25,133 nucleotides of DNA from RGIG7111 sp036839975 (GTDB taxonomy: Bacteria; Bacillota; Clostridia; Peptostreptococcales; Anaerovoracaceae). This document shows positions 7,597-15,534 of the stretch, piece by piece. Both the position numbers and the translations under genes were made by a program. The stretch covers positions 1 to 25,133 of the forward strand of contig DAISVU010000018.1 in assembly GCA_036839975.1 (NCBI GenBank), given 5' to 3'. Numbering within the stretch: position 1 is the stretch's first letter; every line of letters begins with the position of its first letter. The notes under the pieces are model-generated. The model did no database searches. It saw only the letters and a list, made by a program, of their open reading frames with translations, and was not told the origin of the DNA.

Positions 7597-9537
7597 ATGA
7601 AAGGCTATACAAGCGACAATATCAGAAATGTTGCTTTGGTAGGGCACGGCGGAAGCGGTAAGACTACTTACCTTGAGGCTGCACTGCTGGCAACAGGCAT
7701 TATCAACAGACTTGGAAAAGTCGAGGATGGAAACACCGTATCCGATTGGGATAAGATGGAGATAAAGAAAGGTTATTCGATCAACACATCGATCATACCT
7801 GTGGAATTCAACAATACGAAGATCAATTTTGTTGACACTCCGGGATTTTTCGATTTTGTAGGTGATGTAAATGCGGCGCTCAGGGCTGTTGAAGCAGCGG
7901 CTATAGTAGTCGATGCGGCAGCGGGAATAGAAGTGGGGACTGAAAAGGCATGGACATCATGTAAGCAGTTTAATGTACCGAAGTTCTTCCTTATTAATAA
8001 GATAGAAAAAGAAAATGCGGACACAGACAAGCTTATAGCAGACTTAAAATCACAGTTTGGATCAGCTGTGGTTACAATGGATGATAAAGAGGCGCTTACG
8101 GAAGCCATTGCGGAAACAGATGAAGACCTTATGGAAAAATATTTCAGCGGTGAAGAGTTCACAGATGAAGAGTTCAACAAAGGACTTTCGGCAGGTATTG
8201 GTGAAGGCGATATAGTCCCTGTTATTACTTGTTCTGCGTTGGAAGGCACCGGCATAAAAGAATCGCTTCAGACTTTTATAGATCTAGTCCCTAAGCCAAC
8301 AGACCATACCCCTTATGCTGCAAAGAACGATGCAGATGAAGATATAGAAGTTACCTGCGATGCGAATGGAAGTCCTGCGGCATTGATCTTCAAAACAGTT
8401 GCAGATCAGGTTCTTGGCAAGATATCATTTGCAAAGATAATCTCAGGAACGTTCAAGAGCGGGCAGGAAGCATATAATGTACAATCTGAAAAAGCTGAAA
8501 AACTCGGGACTATGTTCTTCCTGCGAGGAAAGAACAGAGAAGATGCTTCAGAAGCATCCGCGGGAGATGTTGTCGCCTTTGCAAAGCTCCAGAACACAAG
8601 GACGGGCGATACCCTTTGTGATAAGAACAATATAATTAAATTACCGCCTATTGAATTTCCACAGCCGACGCTTTACATAGCGGTCGAGCCGAAGAGCAAA
8701 GGGGATGAAGAGAAGGTCGGTACAGGACTTAACAGACTTATGGAAGAAGACCCTTCCTTTGTGCTTGAAAGAAATAATGAAACGCATCAGACGCTGCTAG
8801 GAGGTCAGGGCGAGATGCAGCTCAACATAATAAAATCAAAACTTAAGGATAAGTTCGGTGTGGACGTTGAGGCGGTTCCGAGGAAGATTGCTTACAGGGA
8901 AACGATCAAGGGAACGTCTGACGTGCAGGGAAAGCATAAGAAACAATCAGGTGGAGCCGGTCAGTACGGCGATGTTTGGATCAAGTTTGCGCCTTCAGAG
9001 GAAGAATTTGAATTTACAGAATCACTTTTCGGCGGAGCTATTCCTAAGAACTATGTGCCTGCAGTTGAAAAAGGACTTAAGGAATCGATGGAAAAGGGTC
9101 CTTTGGCAGGGTGCAAAGTTGTAAATATCAAGGCAGATCTCCATGATGGATCATATCATGATGTAGACTCAAATGAAATGGCGTTTAAAATCGCAGCTTC
9201 TCTCGCGTTTAAAAAAGGCATACAAGAAGCTAATCCGTGTCTTCTGGAACCGGTAATGAAAGTGGAGATCACAGTACCGGATGAATACATGGGTGACATC
9301 ATGGGTGATATGAATAAAAGAAGAGGAAAGATCTTGGGTTCAGAACCGTTAACAGGTGGTGGGCAGAAAGTAATAGCAGAAGCACCGCAGGCAGAGCTTT
9401 TTGACTATGCGATCACAGTAAGGTCTATGACCCAGGCAAGAGGAATTTTCACGATGGTATTTGAAAGATATGAGCCGGTTCCGGCGCATCTTGCAGAAAA
9501 AATCATAGCAGCGCACAAGTCTGAAGAAGATAAATAA
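7597..9537 (+). CDS. elongation factor G-like GTPase (EF-G paralog)
   Basis: The whole EF-G architecture is present: a GTPase domain (residues 1 to about 245), domain II, domain III (PTLYIAVEPKSKGDEEKVGT), domain IV with GGAGQYGDVWIKF and HDGSYHDVDSNEMAFK, and domain V (EPVMKVEITVPDEYMGDIMG). At 646 residues it is shorter than housekeeping EF-G (about 690). Its G motifs deviate: G1 is GHGGSGKTT (16-24) rather than AHIDAGKTT, G3 is DTPGFFDF (80-87) with Phe84 in place of the usual catalytic His, and G4 is NKIE (134-137) rather than NKMD. The switch I RGITI motif is replaced by KGYSI. These mark the EF-G-like subfamily often encoded besides a true fusA. Its cellular role is not well defined. 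It has its own promoter and terminator, so it is a single-gene unit. Confidence 0.9.
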   Translation: MKGYTSDNIRNVALVGHGGSGKTTYLEAALLATGIINRLGKVEDGNTVSDWDKMEIKKGYSINTSIIPVEFNNTKINFVDTPGFFDFVGDVNAALRAVEAAAIVVDAAAGIEVGTEKAWTSCKQFNVPKFFLINKIEKENADTDKLIADLKSQFGSAVVTMDDKEALTEAIAETDEDLMEKYFSGEEFTDEEFNKGLSAGIGEGDIVPVITCSALEGTGIKESLQTFIDLVPKPTDHTPYAAKNDADEDIEVTCDANGSPAALIFKTVADQVLGKISFAKIISGTFKSGQEAYNVQSEKAEKLGTMFFLRGKNREDASEASAGDVVAFAKLQNTRTGDTLCDKNNIIKLPPIEFPQPTLYIAVEPKSKGDEEKVGTGLNRLMEEDPSFVLERNNETHQTLLGGQGEMQLNIIKSKLKDKFGVDVEAVPRKIAYRETIKGTSDVQGKHKKQSGGAGQYGDVWIKFAPSEEEFEFTESLFGGAIPKNYVPAVEKGLKESMEKGPLAGCKVVNIKADLHDGSYHDVDSNEMAFKIAASLAFKKGIQEANPCLLEPVMKVEITVPDEYMGDIMGDMNKRRGKILGSEPLTGGGQKVIAEAPQAELFDYAITVRSMTQARGIFTMVFERYEPVPAHLAEKIIAAHKSEEDK

Positions 9538-9553
9538 TATTTATCAGTTTATG

Positions 9554-9586
9554 AAGACCCTTCCGGGTGATCCGGGAGGGTCTTTT
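9554..9586 (+). terminator. rho-independent terminator after the EF-G-like gene
   Basis: AAGACCCTTCCGG (9554-9566) pairs with CCGGGAGGGTCTT (9572-9584), with one G-T pair, around a GTGAT loop. Further Ts follow. It sits 17 bases after the stop codon. Confidence 0.85.
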
Positions 9587-9749
9587 GAGAAGTGTCGCTA
9601 ATCCCGGAATGCTGGAAAAATGATATAAATGAAATGCATAAATTAATGATCAGGTTATAAACTAAAAAATACAATAAAATGAAAACAGCGACCCGGCATT
9701 CATGTGGGAAAAAAGCACAACAATATAAAAACATGTAAAAGGGAGAAAA

Positions 9750-11135
9750 ATGGTAAAAAAGGCAAACACAGTATTTGTATGTCAGGAATGCGGACATGAG
9801 AGCCCACGTTGGATGGGTCAGTGCATATGCGGTGCATGGAACACAATGGTGGAGAAAAAGGTGACAGACACATCTGCAGTAGACAAGAGGGGACGTACGG
9901 GAAGCTGTAAAGAGGGTGGAAAGCTAAATAAGGCGGAAAAGCTTAAATATGTAAATGCTAATAATTTTATGCGTATAACTACAGGCATAAACGAATTGGA
10001 TCGCGTGTTGGGAGGAGGCATAGTCCGAGGCTCGCTTACAATTATATCGGGCGAGCCGGGTATAGGGAAATCAACTATCATACTGCAGGCTGCAAACAAT
10101 ATTGCTGCAACTGAAGGCCGTGTGCTCTATGTGTCAGGTGAAGAATCGGAAGAGCAGATAAAGATGCGTGCAGACAGAGTGTGCGGCGAAATCAGCGATG
10201 GTATTTTTGTACTATCTGAGACTAACATAGAAAATGTTTCTTATATTATAGAGGAGCTTGAGCCTGAATTTATCATTATTGATTCCATACAGACAATGTA
10301 TACGGATGAGATAGGCGGCTCGGCACCGGGGAGCGTATCTCAGGTCAGGACGTGCGGGAATGAAATCCTGAGAATAGCGAAGGTGAAGAACATACCGTTT
10401 TTCATAGTTGCGCATATAACAAAAAGCGGCGAACTTGCAGGTCCGAAGATAATAGAACATCTTGTTGATTGTGTACTTCATTTCATTGGAGAAAGAAGTC
10501 AGGAACTCAGAATACTCAGATCCAGGAAAAACAGGTTTGGTACTACGAGTGAGATCGGCGCATTTGAAATGGGAGAAGAAGGTCTTATATCTATTGAAAA
10601 TCTTTCAAAGAGTTTTCTTGAAGGGATGGAAGTCGGTGATGAAGGCTCTGTTGCCGCGGCGGTATACGAAGGTAGCAGACCTCTCCTGATAGAAATTCAG
10701 GCGCTGACGGCTCGTACAAACTGTGGCTTCCCACGGCGAACATGCCTTGGTATAGACATAAGGAGACTCAATATGCTGCTGGCTGTTCTTGAAAGAAAGG
10801 CTGATCTTGATCTTTCAACACAGGATGTGTATGTGAATGTTGTGGGTGGATTAAAACCGGAAGGGACGGCTACAGATCTTGCCGTAGCACTTGCTGTATA
10901 TTCCGTATATAAAGGCAGAAACCCGGCGGGCCGTACGCTGGCGATAGGTGAGATAGGGCTTACAGGAGATCTGAGAAGCGTTCGAAATGCAGAACGTATG
11001 ATAAATGAAGCTTCCCGAATGGGATTCGACCGTGTTATACTTCCTGAGAAAAACCGGCAGCTTATAAAGAAAATTCCTGAAGGCCTTACTTTAACAGGTG
11101 TGAAAAATATTAAAGAAGCTATCAAGGTGTATTGA
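9750..11135 (+). CDS. radA: DNA repair/recombination protein RadA
   Basis: RadA is a RecA-like, DnaB-family ATPase that helps branch migration of recombination intermediates. The N-terminus has the zinc finger (Cys11, Cys14, Cys25, Cys27). Walker A is GEPGIGKST (101-109), Walker B is in EPEFIIIDSIQ (171-181), and the RadA-specific KNRFG motif is at 260-264. The C-terminal Lon-protease-like domain contains GLKPEGTATDLAVALAVYS and lacks a catalytic serine-lysine pair, as usual for RadA. Length (461) is normal. GGGAG precedes the ATG. An oddity is the second zinc-finger pair: C-I-C-G where the family usually has C-x-x-C-G, one residue shorter. disA, the common neighbour, is absent here. Confidence 0.96.
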   Translation: MVKKANTVFVCQECGHESPRWMGQCICGAWNTMVEKKVTDTSAVDKRGRTGSCKEGGKLNKAEKLKYVNANNFMRITTGINELDRVLGGGIVRGSLTIISGEPGIGKSTIILQAANNIAATEGRVLYVSGEESEEQIKMRADRVCGEISDGIFVLSETNIENVSYIIEELEPEFIIIDSIQTMYTDEIGGSAPGSVSQVRTCGNEILRIAKVKNIPFFIVAHITKSGELAGPKIIEHLVDCVLHFIGERSQELRILRSRKNRFGTTSEIGAFEMGEEGLISIENLSKSFLEGMEVGDEGSVAAAVYEGSRPLLIEIQALTARTNCGFPRRTCLGIDIRRLNMLLAVLERKADLDLSTQDVYVNVVGGLKPEGTATDLAVALAVYSVYKGRNPAGRTLAIGEIGLTGDLRSVRNAERMINEASRMGFDRVILPEKNRQLIKKIPEGLTLTGVKNIKEAIKVY

Positions 11136-11197
11136 AAAAATCAATTTATATTTTTGTGATTATGATGACAGGAACGCATTCATATTGTAGATAACTT

Positions 11198-12745
11198 TTA
11201 TTTTATGGAATCATGATCGTGCAATGTGCGTTTTGCATTGTGGTTTTTGTGGCGTTTGCTTATATAACTGAGCATTTTTTTTCTGTTATATGAATCAGAT
11301 GTCTGCTCAGAAGGTGCAGCGAAAAGTTCAAACCAAAAGGTTGTACCGTGACCTATTTTGCTAAATACGCCGAACTTGGCATTGTGCAGAGAGAGTATTT
11401 CTTTTACTATTGAAAGACCAAGACCTGTACCTTTTGTTGAACGAACCATATTGGAACTTGCCTTGTAGTATCTTTCCCATATGTGGTTTATCTCGTCTTT
11501 CGGTATGCCAACGCCATGATCTATGACTTGGCAAATGATTTTACCCCCCCTGTTTCTTAACTTGATAATAACTTTTTTATCGGTGCCGCAGAATTTGATC
11601 GCATTGTTTATTAGATTGGATACTACCTGTTTGATGCGTTCCTCATCTGCATTTACAAAGAATAGATTTTCTTTGCAGTTGAATTCTATTTTATAACCTT
11701 CCTGCTCTTCCAGCAGTTCATAAGATTTTAAAAGCAATTCGATCAAGTCACGCATATTGAAATGAGATCTTCGTATCTGCAAAGTGCCTACCTGCATACG
11801 TGACAGAGCAAGAAGATCATCGACCAGCAGATTGAGCCTGTCTGCTTCATCCATTATGACCTGCAGGTGTGCATCCCGTGATTCCGGGTCGTCCCCCGAG
11901 ATATCCCTTATCATCTCAGCGTATGATTTTACCATTGTAAGAGGAGTTCTCAGGTCATGTGAAACATTGGCTATAAGATCTTTTTGCAGACTATCTGATT
12001 TTTCGAGTTTTATTGATGCGCGTGTAAGAGTTTCCGCAAGATTTGAAATTTCGGTGTATCCTCCACCTTTGAATACGACGCCGTATTCACCCTGTGCCAG
12101 TTTACCCGCGGATCGCGTTATATTTCTTATAGGATTTGAAATCATGCTTGACAGGTAGAATGAGATCAGTACTGCAAGCACCAGTGCTATGACAGTTATA
12201 TATATCAGCTGGTTTTTCAATATGCTTATAGTGCTGTGCACCGGATAAAGGGGTGAAAATATATACATTCTTATAGTCGGAGCGTTAATTTTACCTATGT
12301 TGGCGGAATGCACGAATGTCTCGTTGTCTGCATTCGTCTGCTTAACTTTGAAAGAAAAATCGGTCACAGATGATGTTGCGGAGTTGAGCTTTTGCCGTGC
12401 GGCGGTCTTTTCACTGCTGTATATGCTCGAAGTCGCTTTATTGTCCCAGTTTTTTTGAGGGAAAGCATCATAACCGTCGTTAGTTTCAAAATATGTATAT
12501 ATGTCATTGGACTTTGAAATCGAATCGACTTCTTTGATAAACTGATCATCCGTATCGCAGTTTGCATATGCTGAAGCAATCTGCATTGCGGCATTATCTG
12601 TGTTCTCGGACTTCATGGTAGCATAGTAATTATTAAGGAAAAATATCTGTAAAAACCACAATATAACCATAAGCACTGCTGCAAAGATGATGAAATAAAG
12701 CCATATTCTGAATCTTATGCTGTGTGAATCAAAATTAAGCCTCAA
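11198..12745 (-). CDS. sensor histidine kinase
   Basis: This membrane kinase pairs with the response regulator encoded just upstream. The topology is TM1 (about 13-36), an extracytoplasmic sensor region of about 140 residues (37-178) with no family I recognise, TM2 (about 179-201), a HAMP linker (about 200-252), then HisKA with phospho-acceptor His263 in NVSHDLRTPL. The ATPase core has the N box (NLINNAIKF), G1 (DHGVGIP, near 409-415) and G2 (GTGLGLSI, near 439-446). A basic His/Lys-rich tail of about 35 residues extends past the kinase core. Total length is 515. Its start overlaps the regulator's stop by 11 bases, indicating translational coupling. The signal is unknown. Confidence 0.95.
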   Translation of the reverse strand: MRLNFDSHSIRFRIWLYFIIFAAVLMVILWFLQIFFLNNYYATMKSENTDNAAMQIASAYANCDTDDQFIKEVDSISKSNDIYTYFETNDGYDAFPQKNWDNKATSSIYSSEKTAARQKLNSATSSVTDFSFKVKQTNADNETFVHSANIGKINAPTIRMYIFSPLYPVHSTISILKNQLIYITVIALVLAVLISFYLSSMISNPIRNITRSAGKLAQGEYGVVFKGGGYTEISNLAETLTRASIKLEKSDSLQKDLIANVSHDLRTPLTMVKSYAEMIRDISGDDPESRDAHLQVIMDEADRLNLLVDDLLALSRMQVGTLQIRRSHFNMRDLIELLLKSYELLEEQEGYKIEFNCKENLFFVNADEERIKQVVSNLINNAIKFCGTDKKVIIKLRNRGGKIICQVIDHGVGIPKDEINHIWERYYKASSNMVRSTKGTGLGLSIVKEILSLHNAKFGVFSKIGHGTTFWFELFAAPSEQTSDSYNRKKMLSYISKRHKNHNAKRTLHDHDSIK

Positions 12746-13403
12746 ATTTGTATCCCACTCCTCTCAATGTTACGATACGCTCTCTGTGTTTCCCGAGATT
12801 ATTTCTGAGATTTTTTATATGAGTGTCAATGGTTCTGTCATCGCCGAAAAAGTCATAGCCCCAAATATCGGAAAGGAGTTTGTCTCGCGATAGTGCGATG
12901 TTTTTATTCTCGACAAGATAAAAAAGCAAGTCGTATTCCTTTGGTGTCAATTCGACCTTTTCACCATCCACCGACACGGTTCTTGCGGCAATACTGATGG
13001 AAAGCCCGTCAAAGTCCAGCTGCTCAACAGTATGAGTCTCTGAGCTTTTTCTGGCCAGTATCGCATTGGCTCTTGCCATGAGTTCCTTAGGAGAAAAAGG
13101 CTTTACAACGTAATCATCTATACCGATGTCAAAGCCGAGCAGTTTGTCGTACTCTTCGCTTCGTGCAGACAGTACGATGATAGGGGCGTTCTTTTCCTTC
13201 CGGATTTCACGACATGCGGAGAATCCGTCGAGTTTAGGCATCATAATGTCCATTATAATAAGGTCGAAATCGTTGAGCTTGCAAAGACCGACAGCACTCA
13301 TTCCATCGCCGGCCTCTGTGACCTCATGGCCGCTGACTTCCGCATATTTTCTTATAACTTCTCTTATTTTCTGTTCGTCATCCACGACGAGTATCTTTGC
13401 CAT
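12735..13403 (-). CDS. OmpR/PhoB-family response regulator
   Basis: The receiver domain (1 to about 115) shows the acidic pocket Asp8-Asp9, phospho-acceptor Asp52 in IIMDIMMPK, Ser79 and Lys101 in VKPFSPKEL. The C-terminal winged helix (about 128-222) has the OmpR pattern: VELTPKEYDLLFYLVENKN, then DRTIDTHIKNLRNNLG with the recognition helix, and ends in GVGYKFEA. At 222 residues it is typical. On the minus strand GGAGG lies about ten bases before the ATG. It is the first gene of a two-gene operon with the kinase and probably autoregulates, though I see no clear direct repeats to prove it. Confidence 0.96.
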   Translation of the reverse strand: MAKILVVDDEQKIREVIRKYAEVSGHEVTEAGDGMSAVGLCKLNDFDLIIMDIMMPKLDGFSACREIRKEKNAPIIVLSARSEEYDKLLGFDIGIDDYVVKPFSPKELMARANAILARKSSETHTVEQLDFDGLSISIAARTVSVDGEKVELTPKEYDLLFYLVENKNIALSRDKLLSDIWGYDFFGDDRTIDTHIKNLRNNLGKHRERIVTLRGVGYKFEA

Positions 13404-13842
13404 GTTTTATTAACCTCCGAATATATATCATATTGTAACACATTCTTGAAAATATGACCATGAGGTGAGGGACTCTATAGTGGATACAATTCTATGATTG
13501 TCAAATTGCAGGTTAGTCAATGATGTGAGCCTGATTCGTGAAAAATAAAAGAACGTTTGGTAATATAAGATTGTTTATACCAAAGCTGGCGATTTTTGTG
13601 AGTAGCATTAGAACAAAGTGCTGCAGGTGTTACTAAGAACGTATTATTTGATAAAGAAAGAAGTTTAGGAGTAATTAAAATACAAAACTTTTTGCTGTAG
13701 GCAAGAAAGGTATTTGGATTGTTTGCTGTAAATAATTCAAGGTATATGTTAAAATATAAAAAAGAGAAAAACTTGATTTATATTAGCAGGTTTGTCGAAT
13801 AACTTTATGATATAAGTGAAATAAAATAGAAAGGACATTGCC
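13404..13842. other. intergenic region between response regulator and DUF1847 pseudogene
   Basis: No coding frame is convincing. The left end should hold the minus-strand promoter of the two-component operon; an AT-rich TATGATATATATT-like stretch lies just before its ribosome binding site. TTTGGTA (13556-13562) and TACCAAA (13578-13584) form a 7-bp inverted repeat. The right end is AT-rich and leads to the AAAGGA ribosome binding site of the pseudogene. I see no insertion sequence here. Confidence 0.6.
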
Positions 13843-14488
13843 GTGGGGAGAGAAAAACTATCATGCATTGATTGTGCAATAGGAAATTGTGATTCTATGG
13901 ATAAGGATTACCCTCAATTTTGTCTATAAACCCATATGGATGAAAACTTTCTTGATGAAGCAATGGAATGTTACAAGGATGGAGTAGATAGACGGATGTC
14001 GATTGTTGCTGCAAGCGTTGAACACTATGGCTATGGAAGACTTACAAGAATAAGAAGAAGTCATTACATTTGCAAGGAGGATGGAATTTAGGAAGATTGG
14101 AATAGCGACTTGTGTTGGACTTCTCTCAGAAAGCAGGAAACTTGGAAAAATTCTAAGGAATCATGGTTTTGAAGTTTTTGGAACAACTTGCAAATGCGGT
14201 GAACAAAAAAAAGAGTCGATAGGTTGTTCTGCAGAGTGTAATGATGCAGGATTGAATATGTGCAATCCAATTCTGCAGGCAAAAATACTAAACAAAGAAA
14301 AGACGGATTTAAATATTGTAACGAGATTATGTGTGGGTCATGATAGGATGTTTTATAAGTATTCTGACGCACCGGTGATAACGACGGTTGTGAAAGACAG
14401 AGTCTTGGGGCATAATCCAGTCGCAGCAATTTATCAACTTGACTCATATTATAAAAAGCTTGGGAATGATTCAGATGAATTGAAATAG
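13843..14488 (+). pseudogene. DUF1847 family metal-binding protein, disrupted by a stop and a frameshift
   Basis: A GTG at 13843 with AAAGGA seven bases upstream starts a reading frame beginning with a Cys-rich LSCIDCAIGNCDS segment. After PQFCL, codon 29 is TAA (13927-13929). The same frame then continues with matching content (HMDENFLDEAMECYKDG). Near 14050-14053 one extra A shifts the frame: removing it joins LTRI to EEVITFARRMEFRKIGIATC. The rest (to 14488) matches the C-terminal part of DUF1847, including IATCVGLLSES, MCNPILQA and LCVGHDRMFYKYSDAPV. The joined product would be about 215 residues, the normal family size. An ATG at 14081 could allow a 135-residue fragment. The function of the family is unknown; conserved cysteines suggest metal binding. 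Two independent lesions make a sequencing error unlikely. Confidence 0.85.
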
Positions 14489-14500
14489 AGTGTTAGAAAT

Positions 14501-14530
14501 TTGCAATTTCCTGCATTTTAATGATATACT
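14501..14530 (+). promoter_or_regulatory. promoter of tRNA-Ala
   Basis: TTGCAA (14501-14506) and TATACT (14525-14530) are 18 bases apart, with TGA directly before the -10 box. The mature tRNA begins 16 bases after the -10 box. Confidence 0.65.
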
Positions 14531-14545
14531 CACTTAGTAACACGG

Positions 14546-14621
14546 GGGGCGTTGGCGCAGCCGGTAGCGCGTCTGACTGGCAGTCAGGAGGTCACGAGTT
14601 CGAACCTCGTACGCTCCACCA
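14546..14621 (+). tRNA. tRNA-Ala (anticodon GGC)
   Basis: The cloverleaf folds completely: acceptor GGGGCGT (14546-14552) with ACGCTCC (14611-14617), D-stem GCGC/GCGC (14555-14570), anticodon stem TCTGA/TCAGG with loop CTGGCAG, and T-arm ACGAG-TTCGAAC-CTCGT. The anticodon GGC is at 14579-14581 and reads GCC/GCU alanine codons. The third acceptor pair is G-T (G3-U70 in RNA), the alanine identity element. The discriminator base is A and the CCA end is encoded. Confidence 0.96.
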
Positions 14622-14630
14622 TAACAGATC

Positions 14631-14657
14631 GAAGTGCTTGACCGCACTTCTTTTTTT
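14631..14657 (+). terminator. rho-independent terminator of tRNA-Ala
   Basis: GAAGTGC and GCACTTC form a perfect 7-bp stem around TTGACC and are followed by seven Ts. It begins nine bases after the tRNA CCA end. Confidence 0.92.
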
Positions 14658-14800
14658 GCCTCCGGAACAGCTGCATCCTGCAAATCGTTAAGAAAATAAT
14701 TTCAATAAAATAGTATCAAGAGGAATATAACAGTATGCCGGAGTATGTTTTTAATCAAGCTTTTTCTCAAGCGTCTTGTAAAGAAGCAGCGAGGGGAATC

Positions 14801-14851
14801 GGGACATTTTAATTTGTGATTACTTAGGACATTATCATTTTCAGTTTAGAG
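14801..14851. mobile_element. possible IS21-family terminal repeat remnant
   Basis: GGGACATTTTAATTTGTGAT (from 14801) and AGGACATTATCATTTTCAGT (from 14826) are adjacent imperfect repeats with 25-base spacing. From memory, many clostridial IS21-type elements carry repeated GGACATT/ATCATTTTCAGTT sequences at their ends. No istA or istB gene is present, so at most this is a remnant. Confidence 0.35.
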
Positions 14852-14880
14852 AAAAGGATATGAAAAAAGCAAATTATATA

Positions 14881-14909
14881 TTGACACTAAATTATCATAG
14901 TGGTATCAT
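14881..14909 (+). promoter_or_regulatory. distal promoter of carD operon
   Basis: TTGACA (14881-14886) and TATCAT (14904-14909) are separated by 17 bases. It lies upstream of a second promoter-like pair. Confidence 0.5.
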
Positions 14910-14924
14910 ATAAAATTCATATAC

Positions 14925-14954
14925 TTGACAGTTACCGATGTATTGATTTATACT
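14925..14954 (+). promoter_or_regulatory. proximal promoter of carD operon
   Basis: TTGACA (14925-14930) and TATACT (14949-14954) are separated by 18 bases and lie 30 bases before the carD start. Together with the distal pair this gives tandem promoters for a long downstream gene run. Confidence 0.65.
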
Positions 14955-14983
14955 TAATAAAGATATAGAGTGGAGGCATGTAT

Positions 14984-15457
14984 ATGTACGATATAGGCGA
15001 CAAGGTCGTTTATCCAATGCACGGGGCCGGAATAATCGAAGAAATAGAAGACAAAATGATACTCGGTGAGATAAGAAAGTATTATATTCTAAACGTACCG
15101 TGCGGCGACATGAAGATCATGATACCGGTGGACACAAGTGACCAGATAGGAGTAAGAGAGGTTATAGATGAAAGGCAGATAAAAATAGTGATCGAGGTTC
15201 TCAGCGGAAAAAGTACAAAGATGGAAAGTAACTGGAATCGCAGGTATCGTGAGAACATGGAAAAGCTGAAAACGGGAAACATCCTTGAAGTGGCGGAGGT
15301 AGTAAGAAATCTGATGCGCAGCGACAGAAAGAAAAAACTGTCGACCGGTGAAAAGAAAATGCTTAACAATGCCAGACAGATACTGATCAGTGAGATAGTT
15401 CTTGCAGGAGACATGGATTCTGACAGTGCATATGCGCTTATCGATAAAACAGTTTGA
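14984..15457 (+). CDS. CarD-family transcriptional regulator
   Basis: CarD/CdnL proteins bind RNA polymerase beta through an N-terminal Tudor-like RID domain and stabilise open complexes. Here the start MYDIGDKVVYPMHGAGIIEE is the classic RID opening, followed by ILNVPCGDMKIMIPVD. The C-terminal half is helical and basic, with an unpaired-DNA-facing Trp in ESNWNRRYREN, then the KKLSTGEKKMLNNARQIL segment seen across the family. I chose the ATG at 14984 because GGAGG (14972-14976) is then seven bases away; the ATG at 14978 would leave only one base. The product has 157 residues. It heads the run carD-yacL-ispF-proS. Confidence 0.92.
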   Translation: MYDIGDKVVYPMHGAGIIEEIEDKMILGEIRKYYILNVPCGDMKIMIPVDTSDQIGVREVIDERQIKIVIEVLSGKSTKMESNWNRRYRENMEKLKTGNILEVAEVVRNLMRSDRKKKLSTGEKKMLNNARQILISEIVLAGDMDSDSAYALIDKTV

Positions 15458-15534
15458 TTTTTATTTGTCGATAAGGCCTCTTTGTCTATGCTTTATTTAT
15501 AGATAACAATTTAATATAGGAAGGAGGTGAAAAC

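Larger units (their letters stand above)
14658..14983. other. intergenic region before carD, with a possible IS end remnant
   Basis: Apart from the promoters listed separately, I see a 25-codon open frame at 14734 (MPEYVFNQAFSQASC...) that is too short to call. It is followed by two imperfect copies of a GGACATT-led sequence 25 bases apart (14802 and 14827). No full gene is present. Confidence 0.5.

Noticed and set aside
14544..14621. Alternative fold of the tRNA starting at the first of six Gs
   Set aside because: Shifting the acceptor stem to GGGGGCG leaves poor pairing with ACGCTCC; starting at 14546 gives full pairing and the G3-U70 identity pair.
14734..14811. 25-codon open frame (MPEYVFNQAFSQASC...)
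   Set aside because: It is too short and has a poorly spaced ribosome binding site. It may be the tail of a lost IS gene, but I cannot recognise it.
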